8,044 nucleotides of DNA from JBOHTO01 sp050733695 (GTDB taxonomy: Bacteria > Gemmatimonadota > Gemmatimonadetes > Gemmatimonadales > Gemmatimonadaceae): the NCBI GenBank assembly GCA_050733695.1, contig JBOHTO010000015.1, positions 1-8,044 of the forward strand, in the 5' to 3' direction. The notes beneath the pieces are model-generated. The model worked only from the letters and a program-made list of their open reading frames with translations, made no database searches and was not told where the DNA came from. Shown here one piece after another: positions 1-6,032 of the stretch. Numbering within the stretch: the first letter of the stretch is position 1; the number at the start of each line of letters is the position of its first letter. Both the position numbers and the translations under genes were made by a program.

Positions 1-2
1 AC

Positions 3-1199
3 ATCGAACTGGTCAAGAGTCTTGGACTCGCCGAACAGGAGGTCACGCGCCTCAACGCGACGACGACCCGGATCCTCGATCTCGAGCTCAGGAAGGTTCG
101 TTATCTCCGATCGCTCAGCTTCCTTCAGGGGACGGCTGTCAATTTTCTGCGGACGACGATCCTCTTCCTCATGCTCTTCCTGATCTTCAGACAGGATATC
201 ACCGTCGGGCAGTTCTTCTCACTACTCATCTACTCCTTCTTCATCTTCGGGCCGCTGCAGGAACTCGGGAATGTAATCAACATCTACAGAGAGACTGAAG
301 CATCGCTCGCCAACTTCGAAGAGATCGTGAGCATCCCGATCGATCCGAAGCCCGTGAAGCCCGTGAGCGTGGACGATCTGCGCACACTCGAGTTCGACGA
401 AGTGAGCTTCACCCATCAGACGGCGAGTACCTCCGCGCTCTCGGGCATCTCGTTCAGCGTGGCTCGCGGTGAGACCGTGGCGTTCGTTGGCCCGTCCGGC
501 GCCGGGAAGACGACGCTCGTCAAGCTGCTCGTCGGTCTGTACGCGCCAAAGGGCGGCCGCATCCTGTACAACGGAGTCGCGAGTACCCGCGTTGACCTCG
601 ACGGGTTCCGCGAGCGGATCGGTATCGTCACGCAGGACACGCAGCTCTTCTCCGGTACGATCCGCGAGAACCTGGTGTTCGTGAAGCCCGACGCGACGGA
701 TGTGGAGTGTCTGGATGTACTGCGCAAGGCCGCGGCGGAGACGCTGCTTCACCGCGCGGACCGCGGGCTGGATACGGTCATCGGGGAAGGCGGGATGAAG
801 ATCTCCGGAGGCGAGAAGCAGCGGCTCTCAATCGCGCGTGCCCTGCTGCGCCATCCGCATCTTCTCGTGTTCGATGAGGCGACATCGGCGCTCGATTCGC
901 TCACCGAGGAGGAGATCAGTCGCACCATGCGCGAGATCTCGGCGACGAGCGACGTCATCAACGTCGTCATCGCCCATCGGCTCTCCACCGTGATGCACGC
1001 CGACCGGATCTACGTGCTCGAGCGAGGTCGCGTTGCCGAGACGGGGCGGCACGACGCGTTGCTGGAGATGACAGGGCTGTATTACGCGATGTGGCGGCAG
1101 CAGGTTGGCGAGCGCCGCATCGACGCCCCCGAGTTGCCGGCGGTCGCCGCCGCCGCCGCCGCCGCCACCGCCACCACCACCGCTGCCGGCGTCGCGTAA
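3..1199 (+). CDS. ABC exporter, fused permease-ATPase (5' end cut off by window)
   Basis: Type I ABC exporter half-transporter that uses ATP to move an unknown substrate across the inner membrane. The frame is open from base 3, so 398 residues of the C-terminal part are visible and the start lies upstream. The first ~60 residues (starting IELVKSLGLAEQE) are the cytoplasmic coupling region of the membrane domain, followed by hydrophobic helices at about residues 45-90. The ATPase domain has every expected motif: Walker A GPSGAGKTT (nt 489-515), Q-loop VTQDTQLFSGTIREN, signature SGGEKQ (nt 804-821), Walker B LLVFDE (nt 861-878), D-loop SALDS and H-loop AHRLS (His codon at 975). It is therefore probably an active enzyme. 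Substrate cannot be told: lipid, peptide and drug exporters share this layout, and no peptidase domain can be seen because the N-terminus is missing. The last ~20 residues are an Ala/Thr low-complexity tail outside the conserved fold. Confidence 0.93.
   Translation: MELVKSLGLAEQEVTRLNATTTRILDLELRKVRYLRSLSFLQGTAVNFLRTTILFLMLFLIFRQDITVGQFFSLLIYSFFIFGPLQELGNVINIYRETEASLANFEEIVSIPIDPKPVKPVSVDDLRTLEFDEVSFTHQTASTSALSGISFSVARGETVAFVGPSGAGKTTLVKLLVGLYAPKGGRILYNGVASTRVDLDGFRERIGIVTQDTQLFSGTIRENLVFVKPDATDVECLDVLRKAAAETLLHRADRGLDTVIGEGGMKISGGEKQRLSIARALLRHPHLLVFDEATSALDSLTEEEISRTMREISATSDVINVVIAHRLSTVMHADRIYVLERGRVAETGRHDALLEMTGLYYAMWRQQVGERRIDAPELPAVAAAAAAATATTTAAGVA
1146..1181 (+). repeat. GCC/ACC trinucleotide repeat in the ABC exporter 3' end
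   Basis: Seven perfect GCC triplets (1146-1166) are followed by ACC, GCC and three ACC triplets. In the exporter frame they encode seven alanines and then a Thr/Ala stretch just before the TAA. Changes in copy number by whole units would lengthen or shorten the tail without shifting the frame. Confidence 0.85.
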
Positions 1200-1307
1200 A
1201 GCACCTGCTGTGTCGGGCCGCCTTCAGTGGTATCATGCATGGGCCACGATCGCCCTTCCAGTGTCCATGGGACTCCCCATCAGCGGCAACGTCGAGGCAC
1301 GCAGCAT

Positions 1308-2294
1308 ATGGAACAGGTAACCGGCATCCACCACGTCACCGCGATCGCGGGCGATGCCCAGGAGAATCTGGACTTCTACACCGGCGTGATGGGATTGCGG
1401 CTCGTGAAGAAGAGTGTCAATCAGGACGATCCCACCACGTATCACCTCTTCTATGCCGACGCCGACGGACATCCGGGGACCGATCTCACATTCTTTCCCT
1501 GGGCCAACATGCCGCGTGGGCGACAGGGGATCGGGCTGACTGTGGAAGTCTCACTCGCCGTCCCGGGTGGCAGCCTGGCGTACTGGTCGGAGCGGCTCGC
1601 TCGCCACGGGGTGACGACGGGCGAGCCGGAGACACGGTCAGGGGGCAACGCGCTGCCACTGACCGATCCGCACGGGCTCGCGCTCGCGCTCGTCGAAACG
1701 GACGCTGCACGCGAGTTCACCGCCTGGAAGAAGAGCACGGTGCCGGAGGCCAGGCAGATCAGAGGTCTTCACGGGGTGCGGCTGTGGGAGCGCGACCTCG
1801 CGGCGACGGCGCGGTTCCTCACGACCGCGATGGGCTTCACAGCGCGTGGCGAGGCGGACGGCTGGTACCGTTTCGGGCTCGGGGGCGGCAGTGGCGGAAG
1901 CGGTAGAGGTGTCGCCAGCGGCTCGGGGCGCATGCTCGAGATCAGGGAGTTGCCCGACACGCAGCGCGGGATGTGGGGCGTGGGAAGCGTGCACCACGTC
2001 GCCTGGCGCGTTCCCGACGACAGCGCGCAGCTCGCCGTGCGCCAGCAGGTGGAGGAGGCAGGCCGCCGTCCGACGGAGGTTATCGACCGCTTCTGGTTCA
2101 GGTCGGTCTACTTCATGGAGCCGGGCGGTGCGCTGTTCGAAGTGGCGACCGATGGTCCGGGCTTCACCGTCGACGAGAATCCGGCGGCACTGGGAGAACG
2201 GCTCATACTGCCGCCCTGGCTCGAGCAGCGGCGGCCCGAGATCGAGGGTGTACTGGCGCCGTTGCGGGCACCGGCGGAAGTGGGTCTTGACTAA
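1308..2294 (+). CDS. Ring-cleaving dioxygenase, VOC/glyoxalase superfamily (MhqO-like)
   Basis: Predicted Fe(II)- or Mn(II)-dependent extradiol-type dioxygenase that opens hydroquinone- or catechol-like rings; 328 residues, close to MhqO-type proteins (about 310). It carries two VOC modules. The first opens with GIHHVTAIAGDAQENLDFY (His8/His9). The second has SVHHVAW (His229/His230) and GALFEVATD (Glu278). Together these match the two-His, one-Glu metal site of the family. The C-terminal PPWLEQRRPEIE block is also typical of this subgroup. The ATG at 1308 is chosen because the family N-terminus begins at MEQVTGIHH; a GAGG (1294-1297) lies 10 nt upstream. An in-frame ATG at 1227 would add 27 unconserved residues. 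An odd Gly/Ser-rich insertion (residues 190-207) sits in the second half. Substrate is not determinable; quinone or aromatic detoxification is an inference from the family. A possible -10 TATCAT lies at 1231-1236. Confidence 0.85.
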   Translation: MEQVTGIHHVTAIAGDAQENLDFYTGVMGLRLVKKSVNQDDPTTYHLFYADADGHPGTDLTFFPWANMPRGRQGIGLTVEVSLAVPGGSLAYWSERLARHGVTTGEPETRSGGNALPLTDPHGLALALVETDAAREFTAWKKSTVPEARQIRGLHGVRLWERDLAATARFLTTAMGFTARGEADGWYRFGLGGGSGGSGRGVASGSGRMLEIRELPDTQRGMWGVGSVHHVAWRVPDDSAQLAVRQQVEEAGRRPTEVIDRFWFRSVYFMEPGGALFEVATDGPGFTVDENPAALGERLILPPWLEQRRPEIEGVLAPLRAPAEVGLD

Positions 2295-2314
2295 TCAATA
2301 AAAGTTGATATATG
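2287..2314 (+). promoter_or_regulatory. Candidate arsR promoter (TTGACT-N16-TATATG)
   Basis: A -35-like TTGACT (2287-2292) is separated by 16 nt from a -10-like TATATG (2309-2314). Transcription would then begin about 2320-2322, at the arsR ATG itself, so the message would be leaderless or nearly so. The box overlaps the last codons of the dioxygenase gene. The inverted repeat at 2294-2309 fills the spacer, which is where a repressor would block RNA polymerase. Confidence 0.5.
2294..2309 (+). promoter_or_regulatory. Inverted repeat ATCAA-N6-TTGAT, candidate ArsR operator 1
   Basis: Perfect 5-bp arms ATCAA (2294-2298) and TTGAT (2305-2309) are separated by TAAAAG. The element lies between the -35 and -10 boxes of the arsR promoter, 12 nt before the start codon. 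The same arms and spacing recur before arsM at 2674-2689. ArsR-family repressors bind AT-rich inverted repeats of this kind; assignment to this ArsR is inferred from position and recurrence. Confidence 0.7.
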
Positions 2315-2321
2315 TTGGGGC

Positions 2322-2648
2322 ATGGCCACCACCGTCCGATCCGAACACGCCCGCGCCGCGCAGCTCTTTCATGCACTCTCCGACGAGCTCCGCCTGGAGG
2401 TAATCGACATCCTGGGTGACGGTGAACGCTGCGTATGCGAACTCACCAACTCGCTCGACATCGCGCAGTCGCGGCTGTCGTGGCATCTGAAGACGCTCAG
2501 GGATGCGGGACTGGTGTCCGACCGGCGCGAGGGGCGCTGGATCTACTACTCGCTTGAAAGGGAGGTGTTCGTCGAGGCGGAGTCGGTCATCGCCGCGCTC
2601 AAGCCATCCACGCGCCGGCTTCCGGCGCGGTCGTCGTCGTGCTGTTGA
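2322..2648 (+). CDS. arsR: ArsR-family metalloid-responsive repressor
   Basis: 108-residue winged-helix repressor of the ArsR/SmtB family, expected to bind operator DNA as a dimer and let go when As(III) or Sb(III) binds. Residues 12-31 (AQLFHALSDELRLEVIDILG) and the recognition helix SRLSWHLKTLRDAGLV (about 50-65) are typical, followed by the wing REGRWIYYSL. The sensor motif is RCVCEL with Cys37 and Cys39. The classical third cysteine (E. coli Cys32/34/37 pattern) is replaced by Thr42, while the protein ends in Cys107-Cys108, which could complete the site. There is no Shine-Dalgarno at normal distance, only GGGG one base before the ATG, which agrees with a leaderless mRNA. Only 55 nt separate it from arsM, and an identical inverted repeat stands before each gene. 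Autoregulation plus control of arsM is the natural reading. Confidence 0.92.
   Translation: MATTVRSEHARAAQLFHALSDELRLEVIDILGDGERCVCELTNSLDIAQSRLSWHLKTLRDAGLVSDRREGRWIYYSLEREVFVEAESVIAALKPSTRRLPARSSSCC
2611..2629 (+). other. Perfect 8-bp GC hairpin inside the arsR 3' end
   Basis: CGCGCCGG (2611-2618), loop CTT, CCGGCGCG (2622-2629) forms a fully paired stem with a 3-nt loop over the codons for the arsR tail. A T-rich run TTTTTT (2655-2660) follows 25 nt later, too far away for a standard intrinsic terminator. It could slow transcription or protect the upstream message, or it may be chance in GC-rich DNA. Confidence 0.4.
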
Positions 2649-2673
2649 AGCTGCCTTTTTTCTTCCACAACGT

Positions 2674-2689
2674 ATCAAGAAATCTTGAT
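2674..2689 (+). promoter_or_regulatory. Inverted repeat ATCAAGAAATCTTGAT, candidate ArsR operator 2
   Basis: Arms ATCAAG (2674-2679) and CTTGAT (2684-2689) are perfect 6-bp complements around AAAT. The outer ATCAA-N6-TTGAT frame is identical to that at 2294-2309. It lies in the 55-nt arsR-arsM gap, 5 nt before the arsM ribosome binding site, so ArsR bound here could block a promoter internal to the operon or a passing polymerase. I see no convincing -35/-10 pair of its own. Confidence 0.7.
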
Positions 2690-2703
2690 TACCCGGAGGC
2701 CAC

Positions 2704-3582
2704 ATGAACACGAGAACCACGAGCGAACCGAACGAGCTGGCCGGATTGCGGGAGACGGTCAGGGAAAAGTACGGGCAGGCCGCTCTTCGAATAGCCGAAG
2801 GTGGCACCAGCGCAGAGTGCTGCGGGTCGAGTGGGTGCTGCGGGTCGACAACAGAGGCGTGGGATCCGATCACGTCCGATCTGTACGATGAAGGACAGAA
2901 GACGGGCGTACCCGCCGAAGCGCTGCTGGCGTCGCTCGGCTGCGGAAATCCCACCGCGCTCGCCGAGTTGCACGAAGGCGACACAGTGCTCGACCTCGGC
3001 TCTGGTGGCGGGATCGATGTGCTGCTATCGGCCAGGCGCGTCGGTCCCACAGGCAGGGCGTTCGGACTGGACATGACGGATGAGATGCTCGCGCTCGCAG
3101 AGGAGAACCGGAAGAGGGCGGGCGCGACGAACGTCGAGTTTCTCAGGGGCGAGATCGAGCGTATCCCGCTTCCCGATGCTTCCGTGGATGTGATCATCTC
3201 GAACTGCGTGATCAACCTCTCCGGCGACAAGGCACGGGTGCTTCGCGAGGCGTTCCGTGTGCTCAGGCCGGGGGGCCGGTTCGCGGTGAGCGATGTCGTG
3301 GTGCGCGGCGACGCACCGGAGGCGATGCGGAAGAGCATGGAGCTCTGGATAGGCTGCGTCGCCGGTGCGCTCGAGGAGGGAGAGTACCGACGACTTCTCG
3401 CCGAGGCGGGCTTCCGGGATATCGATATCGACGTGACACGCGAGTACGAGGCGAAGGATGCGGTCGCCTTTCTCGCGGGCACAGGCCTGGATGTCGAGCA
3501 GCTTTCCCGGGAGATCGACGGCAAGTTCGTGAGCGCGTTCGTCCGGGCGACGAAGCCGGACACCATGCGCACGGTCGCCTGA
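2704..3582 (+). CDS. arsM: Arsenite S-adenosylmethionine methyltransferase ArsM
   Basis: Cytoplasmic enzyme that transfers methyl groups from SAM to As(III), giving methylated and finally volatile arsenicals; 292 residues, normal for bacterial ArsM. The Rossmann SAM site is VLDLGSGGGIDVLLSA (residues 95-110), with the acidic GLDMTDEML strand behind it. The three cysteines that hold As(III) in characterised ArsM enzymes have clear counterparts: Cys80 (SLGCGNP), Cys168 (IISNCVINLS) and Cys218 (LWIGCVAGAL). Two further Cys pairs, Cys39-Cys40 and Cys45-Cys46, form a CCGSSGCC motif near the N-terminus that may help to deliver metalloid. The ATG at 2704 is supported by GGAGG at 2695-2699, the strongest ribosome site in this block. 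Position directly behind arsR and a candidate operator indicates arsenic induction. No efflux pump or arsenate reductase lies in the window. Confidence 0.95.
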   Translation: MNTRTTSEPNELAGLRETVREKYGQAALRIAEGGTSAECCGSSGCCGSTTEAWDPITSDLYDEGQKTGVPAEALLASLGCGNPTALAELHEGDTVLDLGSGGGIDVLLSARRVGPTGRAFGLDMTDEMLALAEENRKRAGATNVEFLRGEIERIPLPDASVDVIISNCVINLSGDKARVLREAFRVLRPGGRFAVSDVVVRGDAPEAMRKSMELWIGCVAGALEEGEYRRLLAEAGFRDIDIDVTREYEAKDAVAFLAGTGLDVEQLSREIDGKFVSAFVRATKPDTMRTVA

Positions 3583-3600
3583 CGATCATTGCGAGCGGCG

Positions 3601-4434
3601 ATGCGCTACGCGCTGATCTCGGACATCCACGCGAACCGGCCTGCGCTCGCAGCAGTGCTCGACGACATGGCGGCTCGCGAAGGCATCGTCGCGACCTATC
3701 ACCTCGGTGACCTCGTTGGCTACGCGCCCTGGCCCGACGAGGTCGTCGAGATGCTCGTGGCTGCGGGGATCGCCGGCGTCGCCGGCAACTACGACTCGAC
3801 TGTCGCGACTGACTACACGCACTGCGGCTGCAGGTACGAGGATGCGCGCCAGGAGGAGCTGTCACACATCTCGTACGAATGGACGCGGACACACACGTCC
3901 GATCGCACGAAGGCGTTTCTCGCAGGGCTGCCGTTTCGCATCGACCTGCGGCCACTAGGCGGACACGTAGCCGGACCCACCGTCACGCTGGTGCACGGAA
4001 ACCACGCGCTCAATACGGTTTACGTGCACGGCGATCGCACCGACGCCTTTCTGGAGAAGATGGGGCAATCGCTCGGCGCGCAGGTGGGGGACGCGATCTG
4101 CTTCGGGCACACGCACATCGCCTGGCATCGGGTGGTGAACGGCGTGCACTTTGTGAACACCGGCTCCGTGGGACGGCCGAAGGATGGCGACTGGCGCGCG
4201 GGGTACGTGCTGCTCGATGTCAGTCTCGAGGGAGTGCACGTCGAGTTCGTGCGGGTCGAATACGACTTGGAAACTGCTGCTCGCGGGATCATTGATAGCG
4301 ACCTTCCCGATGATTTCGCGGAGCATCTGAGAAGCGGTGGGGCGGAGCCGGAGTCACGGGAAGCGCCGGCTGCGGGTGGCGGGCCGCCGCCGGCAGGCAA
4401 GGACCGCATGGGTGTCGAAGGCCCGATCGGATAG
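3601..4434 (+). CDS. Calcineurin-like metallophosphoesterase, arsM-linked
   Basis: 277-residue binuclear-metal phosphoesterase of the YfcE/MJ0936-like class. The metal motifs occur in order: SDIHAN (Asp8, His10), LGDLVGYAPWP (Asp37), AGNYDS (Asn63), LVHGNH (His133) and FGHTHIAWH (His170, His172). These are followed by NTGSVGRPKDGD, typical of the family's C-terminal strand. All expected ligands are present, so it should be catalytically competent; the substrate is unknown. The ATG at 3601 gives the standard MRYALISDIHAN start; a TTG at 3589 in frame would add four residues. It begins 18 nt after the arsM stop, so co-transcription with arsM is likely. A Cys75-Gly-Cys77 pair lies in an acidic loop and could contact a soft metal, though this is speculation. 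Residues from about 246 are a Pro/Gly-rich tail without fold signals; its DNA (4365-4394) can form a GC-rich stem. Confidence 0.87.
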   Translation: MRYALISDIHANRPALAAVLDDMAAREGIVATYHLGDLVGYAPWPDEVVEMLVAAGIAGVAGNYDSTVATDYTHCGCRYEDARQEELSHISYEWTRTHTSDRTKAFLAGLPFRIDLRPLGGHVAGPTVTLVHGNHALNTVYVHGDRTDAFLEKMGQSLGAQVGDAICFGHTHIAWHRVVNGVHFVNTGSVGRPKDGDWRAGYVLLDVSLEGVHVEFVRVEYDLETAARGIIDSDLPDDFAEHLRSGGAEPESREAPAAGGGPPPAGKDRMGVEGPIG

Positions 4435-4530
4435 GCGGAGGTCTCATGGCTTCGCGAGGGTGTAGCGCGATCCGCACGCGGCTATCATTCAGTCCGACGA
4501 CCCGACCCTCCGACCCGAGAACTGTTCTTC
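4435..4530 (+). other. Gap before dedA: orphan ribosome site and possible -10
   Basis: GGAGG (4437-4441) is followed after 4 nt by an ATG at 4446, a better start signal than dedA itself has. This ATG opens a frame that runs out of phase through all of dedA and gives an Arg/Ala-rich, unconserved product, so I do not call it a gene. A TATCAT at 4483-4488 could be the -10 box of a dedA promoter, but no good -35 stands 17 nt upstream. Confidence 0.35.
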
Positions 4531-5184
4531 ATGGACCTGCTGCAGGAATTCGTGGGCTTCGTGCTGCACGTCGATGTGCATCTCGCAAGTATCATCGCGC
4601 AGTACGGCGGCTGGACATACGCCATCCTCTTCCTGATCATCTTCTGCGAGACTGGCCTGGTCGTCACGCCATTCCTGCCTGGGGACTCGCTCCTGTTCGC
4701 GACCGGGGCACTGGCGGTGAACACCGCGCTGGACGTCCGCGTGCTGTTCGTGCTGCTTTTCGTGGCTGCCGTCGTGGGAGATGCGGTCAACTACTGGATC
4801 GGCGCGAAGGTGGGACCCAAACTCTTCGACGGTCGCATTCCGTATCTCAGGCAGGCGCACCTCGACCGCACGCACGCCTTCTACGAGAAGTACGGGGGCA
4901 AAACGATCGTCATCGCGCGCTTTGTTCCGATCGTGCGCACGGTGGCTCCCTTCGTTGCCGGCGCCGGGTCAATGTCCTACGGGCGGTTCGCCCTGTTCAA
5001 CGTGGCCGGTGGGGCACTATGGGTAGGCTCGATGCTGCTCGGCGGGTTCTTCTTCGGGAACATTCCCCTGGTCAGGGAGAACTTCGGCCTCGTCGTGATA
5101 GCCATCATCGTACTGTCACTGATTCCTCCGATTGTGGAGCTGATCAGGCCGCGCCCAGTCGCGGGGGGGCAGGAAGTGCCGTGA
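4531..5184 (+). CDS. DedA-family inner-membrane protein
   Basis: 217-residue integral membrane protein of the DedA (SNARE-associated/VTT) superfamily. Members support membrane potential and drug or metal tolerance, and some recycle undecaprenyl phosphate across the membrane. Family motifs are intact: FCETGLVVTPFLPGDSLLF (Glu40, Asp52), GDAVNYWIG, and ARFVPIVRTVAPFVAGAG (Arg130, Arg136). These match the acidic and Arg residues known to be essential in E. coli YqjA (Glu39, Asp51, Arg130, Arg136) almost position for position. Hydrophobic segments lie near residues 28-62, 68-90, 135-175 and 186-205. The ATG at 4531 is preferred because the family N-terminus MDLLQEFVGFVLHVDVHL begins there, although no Shine-Dalgarno is visible. 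It follows the phosphoesterase by 96 nt and may share the arsenic transcript or have its own promoter. Role in metalloid stress is inference. Confidence 0.92.
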   Translation: MDLLQEFVGFVLHVDVHLASIIAQYGGWTYAILFLIIFCETGLVVTPFLPGDSLLFATGALAVNTALDVRVLFVLLFVAAVVGDAVNYWIGAKVGPKLFDGRIPYLRQAHLDRTHAFYEKYGGKTIVIARFVPIVRTVAPFVAGAGSMSYGRFALFNVAGGALWVGSMLLGGFFFGNIPLVRENFGLVVIAIIVLSLIPPIVELIRPRPVAGGQEVP

Positions 5185-5314
5185 AGGCGCGCGATGCGGC
5201 ATGATGCAAGGATTGCGGGGCGCATGTCCCGGCCGGCGATGGGAGAGCGACGAACATGCGACCGGGCCAGGCTGGTGGCGCTGTCCAGCTTCCACCAGGT
5301 ACGTGTTGGTACGC

Positions 5315-5707
5315 TCAGTAGACAGCGACGCGCACGTCGGTCCGCGAGAAGTCATCGTCCACAAACAGGAGCGGCTCATCGATCGCTGTGGCGAGAGCAT
5401 ACGCGAAGCAGTCACCGAAGTTGAGTCCGGCGGCGTGCCGACTCCTGCCGTAGTGCCGGTATGCGTACCGCGCGATATCCGCGTGCTCCGCTGTGACAGG
5501 GACAATGTTGAACTGCAGCCGGTGGAGCAGGAGATCGAGTTCGCGACCACCGGCGTCACCGCGACGCGACTCCACGGCAATGCCAGCCTCGACCACGGTG
5601 ACGGCAGAAAGTCGCAGATCATCCGCCGCATCGAGTGCGCTTATGAGGCGAGATGCGGTCGCCTCACCTTCAAGGATGGCGATCAGCGCCGATGTGTCGG
5701 TGACCAC
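5315..5707 (-). CDS. vapC: VapC-type PIN-domain ribonuclease toxin
   Basis: 130-residue PIN-domain endoribonuclease, toxin of a type II toxin-antitoxin pair that would cleave tRNA or other RNA when free of its antitoxin. The acidic catalytic residues are all present: Asp4 (VTDTSALIAIL), Glu40 (SAVTVVEAGI), Asp99 (LNFGDCFAYALA) and Asp117 (LFVDDDF). The end -VRVAVY is reached at a TGA. The start is a GTG, because the conserved V-T-D-T-S-A start of the fold comes immediately after it and no ATG fits. The GTG is only three bases past the antitoxin stop and in the same frame, so translation must be coupled or reinitiate. No strong ribosome site of its own is seen. It is convergent with dedA, with 130 nt between them that hold no clear terminator. 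The toxin looks intact. Confidence 0.93.
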   Translation of the reverse strand: MVTDTSALIAILEGEATASRLISALDAADDLRLSAVTVVEAGIAVESRRGDAGGRELDLLLHRLQFNIVPVTAEHADIARYAYRHYGRSRHAAGLNFGDCFAYALATAIDEPLLFVDDDFSRTDVRVAVY

Positions 5708-5710
5708 CGA

Positions 5711-5965
5711 CTAACGCGGCATGCCGAGTTCATCGTAGCCGATAATCGCGTCCGGAGGTCTCGGATCCACCAGCGGCAATCGTTGATAACGCTCCTGGAT
5801 ACGCGCGATGTCCACGCGCCGCCGCCGCCGCGACCTGCGTCCGATCTCGCGCCCCAACCGCTCGCGCAACGCACCGATCACGGCCGCCGTGAGACTCTCG
5901 CCGGTCGCATCAGCGAGCTCGCGCGCGAGGCGATCAGCTTCCGGATGCTTGATGCTGAGAGGCAT
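5711..5965 (-). CDS. vapB: VapB-type antitoxin (Rv0623/PSK-type transcription factor family)
   Basis: 84-residue antitoxin expected to bind VapC through its C-terminus and to repress the vapBC promoter through its N-terminus. The N-terminal segment MPLSIKHPEADRLARELADATGE, followed by SLTAAVIGALRERL, matches the short ribbon-helix-helix-like domain of the Rv0623 family. The C-terminal DPRPPDAIIGYDELGMPR (about residues 67-84) is the toxin-binding tail usual for this family. The middle contains a dense Arg run (residues 43-50). The ATG at 5965 is chosen over an upstream in-frame ATG at 6007, because GGGAG (5972-5976) lies 6 nt before it and the family begins with MPLSIK. The upstream start would also fall inside the promoter. 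The pair is in the usual antitoxin-toxin order. Confidence 0.9.
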   Translation of the reverse strand: MPLSIKHPEADRLARELADATGESLTAAVIGALRERLGREIGRRSRRRRRVDIARIQERYQRLPLVDPRPPDAIIGYDELGMPR

Positions 5966-5969
5966 ACCC

Positions 5970-6025
5970 GTCTCCCGTGTTAGGTAGACAGGCAGTAATA
6001 TAGGCATATATCAACCTGGAATCGA
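5970..6025 (-). promoter_or_regulatory. Candidate vapBC promoter, operator and ribosome site
   Basis: On the minus strand TCGATT (6025-6020) and TATATT (6002-5997) form a weak -35/-10 pair with a 17-nt spacer, and GGGAG (5976-5972) stands 6 nt before the vapB ATG. An AT-rich inverted repeat ATATA-GGCA-TATAT (5998-6011) overlaps the -10 and could be where VapB or VapBC binds for autorepression. The local AT content stands out from the GC-rich surroundings. Boxes and operator are predicted by position only. Confidence 0.4.
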
Positions 6026-6032
6026 TTGGCCC

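Noticed and set aside
1267..1280. Short hairpin ATGGG-ACTC-CCCAT upstream of the dioxygenase
   Set aside because: Only 5 bp of stem and no T-run; not a credible terminator or operator.
1091..1906. 271-codon plus-strand frame across the exporter end and dioxygenase
   Set aside because: Arg-rich, no motifs, and out of frame with two well-supported genes.
2295..3572. 425-codon open frame on the minus strand opposite arsR and arsM
   Set aside because: Ser/Arg/Pro-rich product without recognisable motifs, and both plus-strand genes here are strong family members; it is a GC-bias shadow.
3263..3955. 230-codon minus-strand frame opposite arsM and the phosphoesterase
   Set aside because: Extremely Arg/Ser-rich composition typical of a shadow frame in GC-rich DNA.
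4365..4394. GCCGGC arms around GGCGGGCCGCC near the phosphoesterase 3' end as a terminator
   Set aside because: No T-run follows and it lies within a Pro/Gly-rich coding tail, where such structure arises easily.
4446..5204. 252-codon frame with a good ribosome site overlapping dedA
   Set aside because: Product is Arg/Ala-rich and unlike any protein I know, while the DedA frame has all its essential residues. The start signal is kept only as an observation.
5185..5314. Possible bidirectional terminator between dedA and vapC
   Set aside because: Only small palindromes such as CCGGCCGG are present; no stem followed by a T-run on either strand.
5201..5983. 260-codon plus-strand frame opposite vapBC
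   Set aside because: The minus-strand VapB and VapC have all family motifs; the plus-strand product has none.
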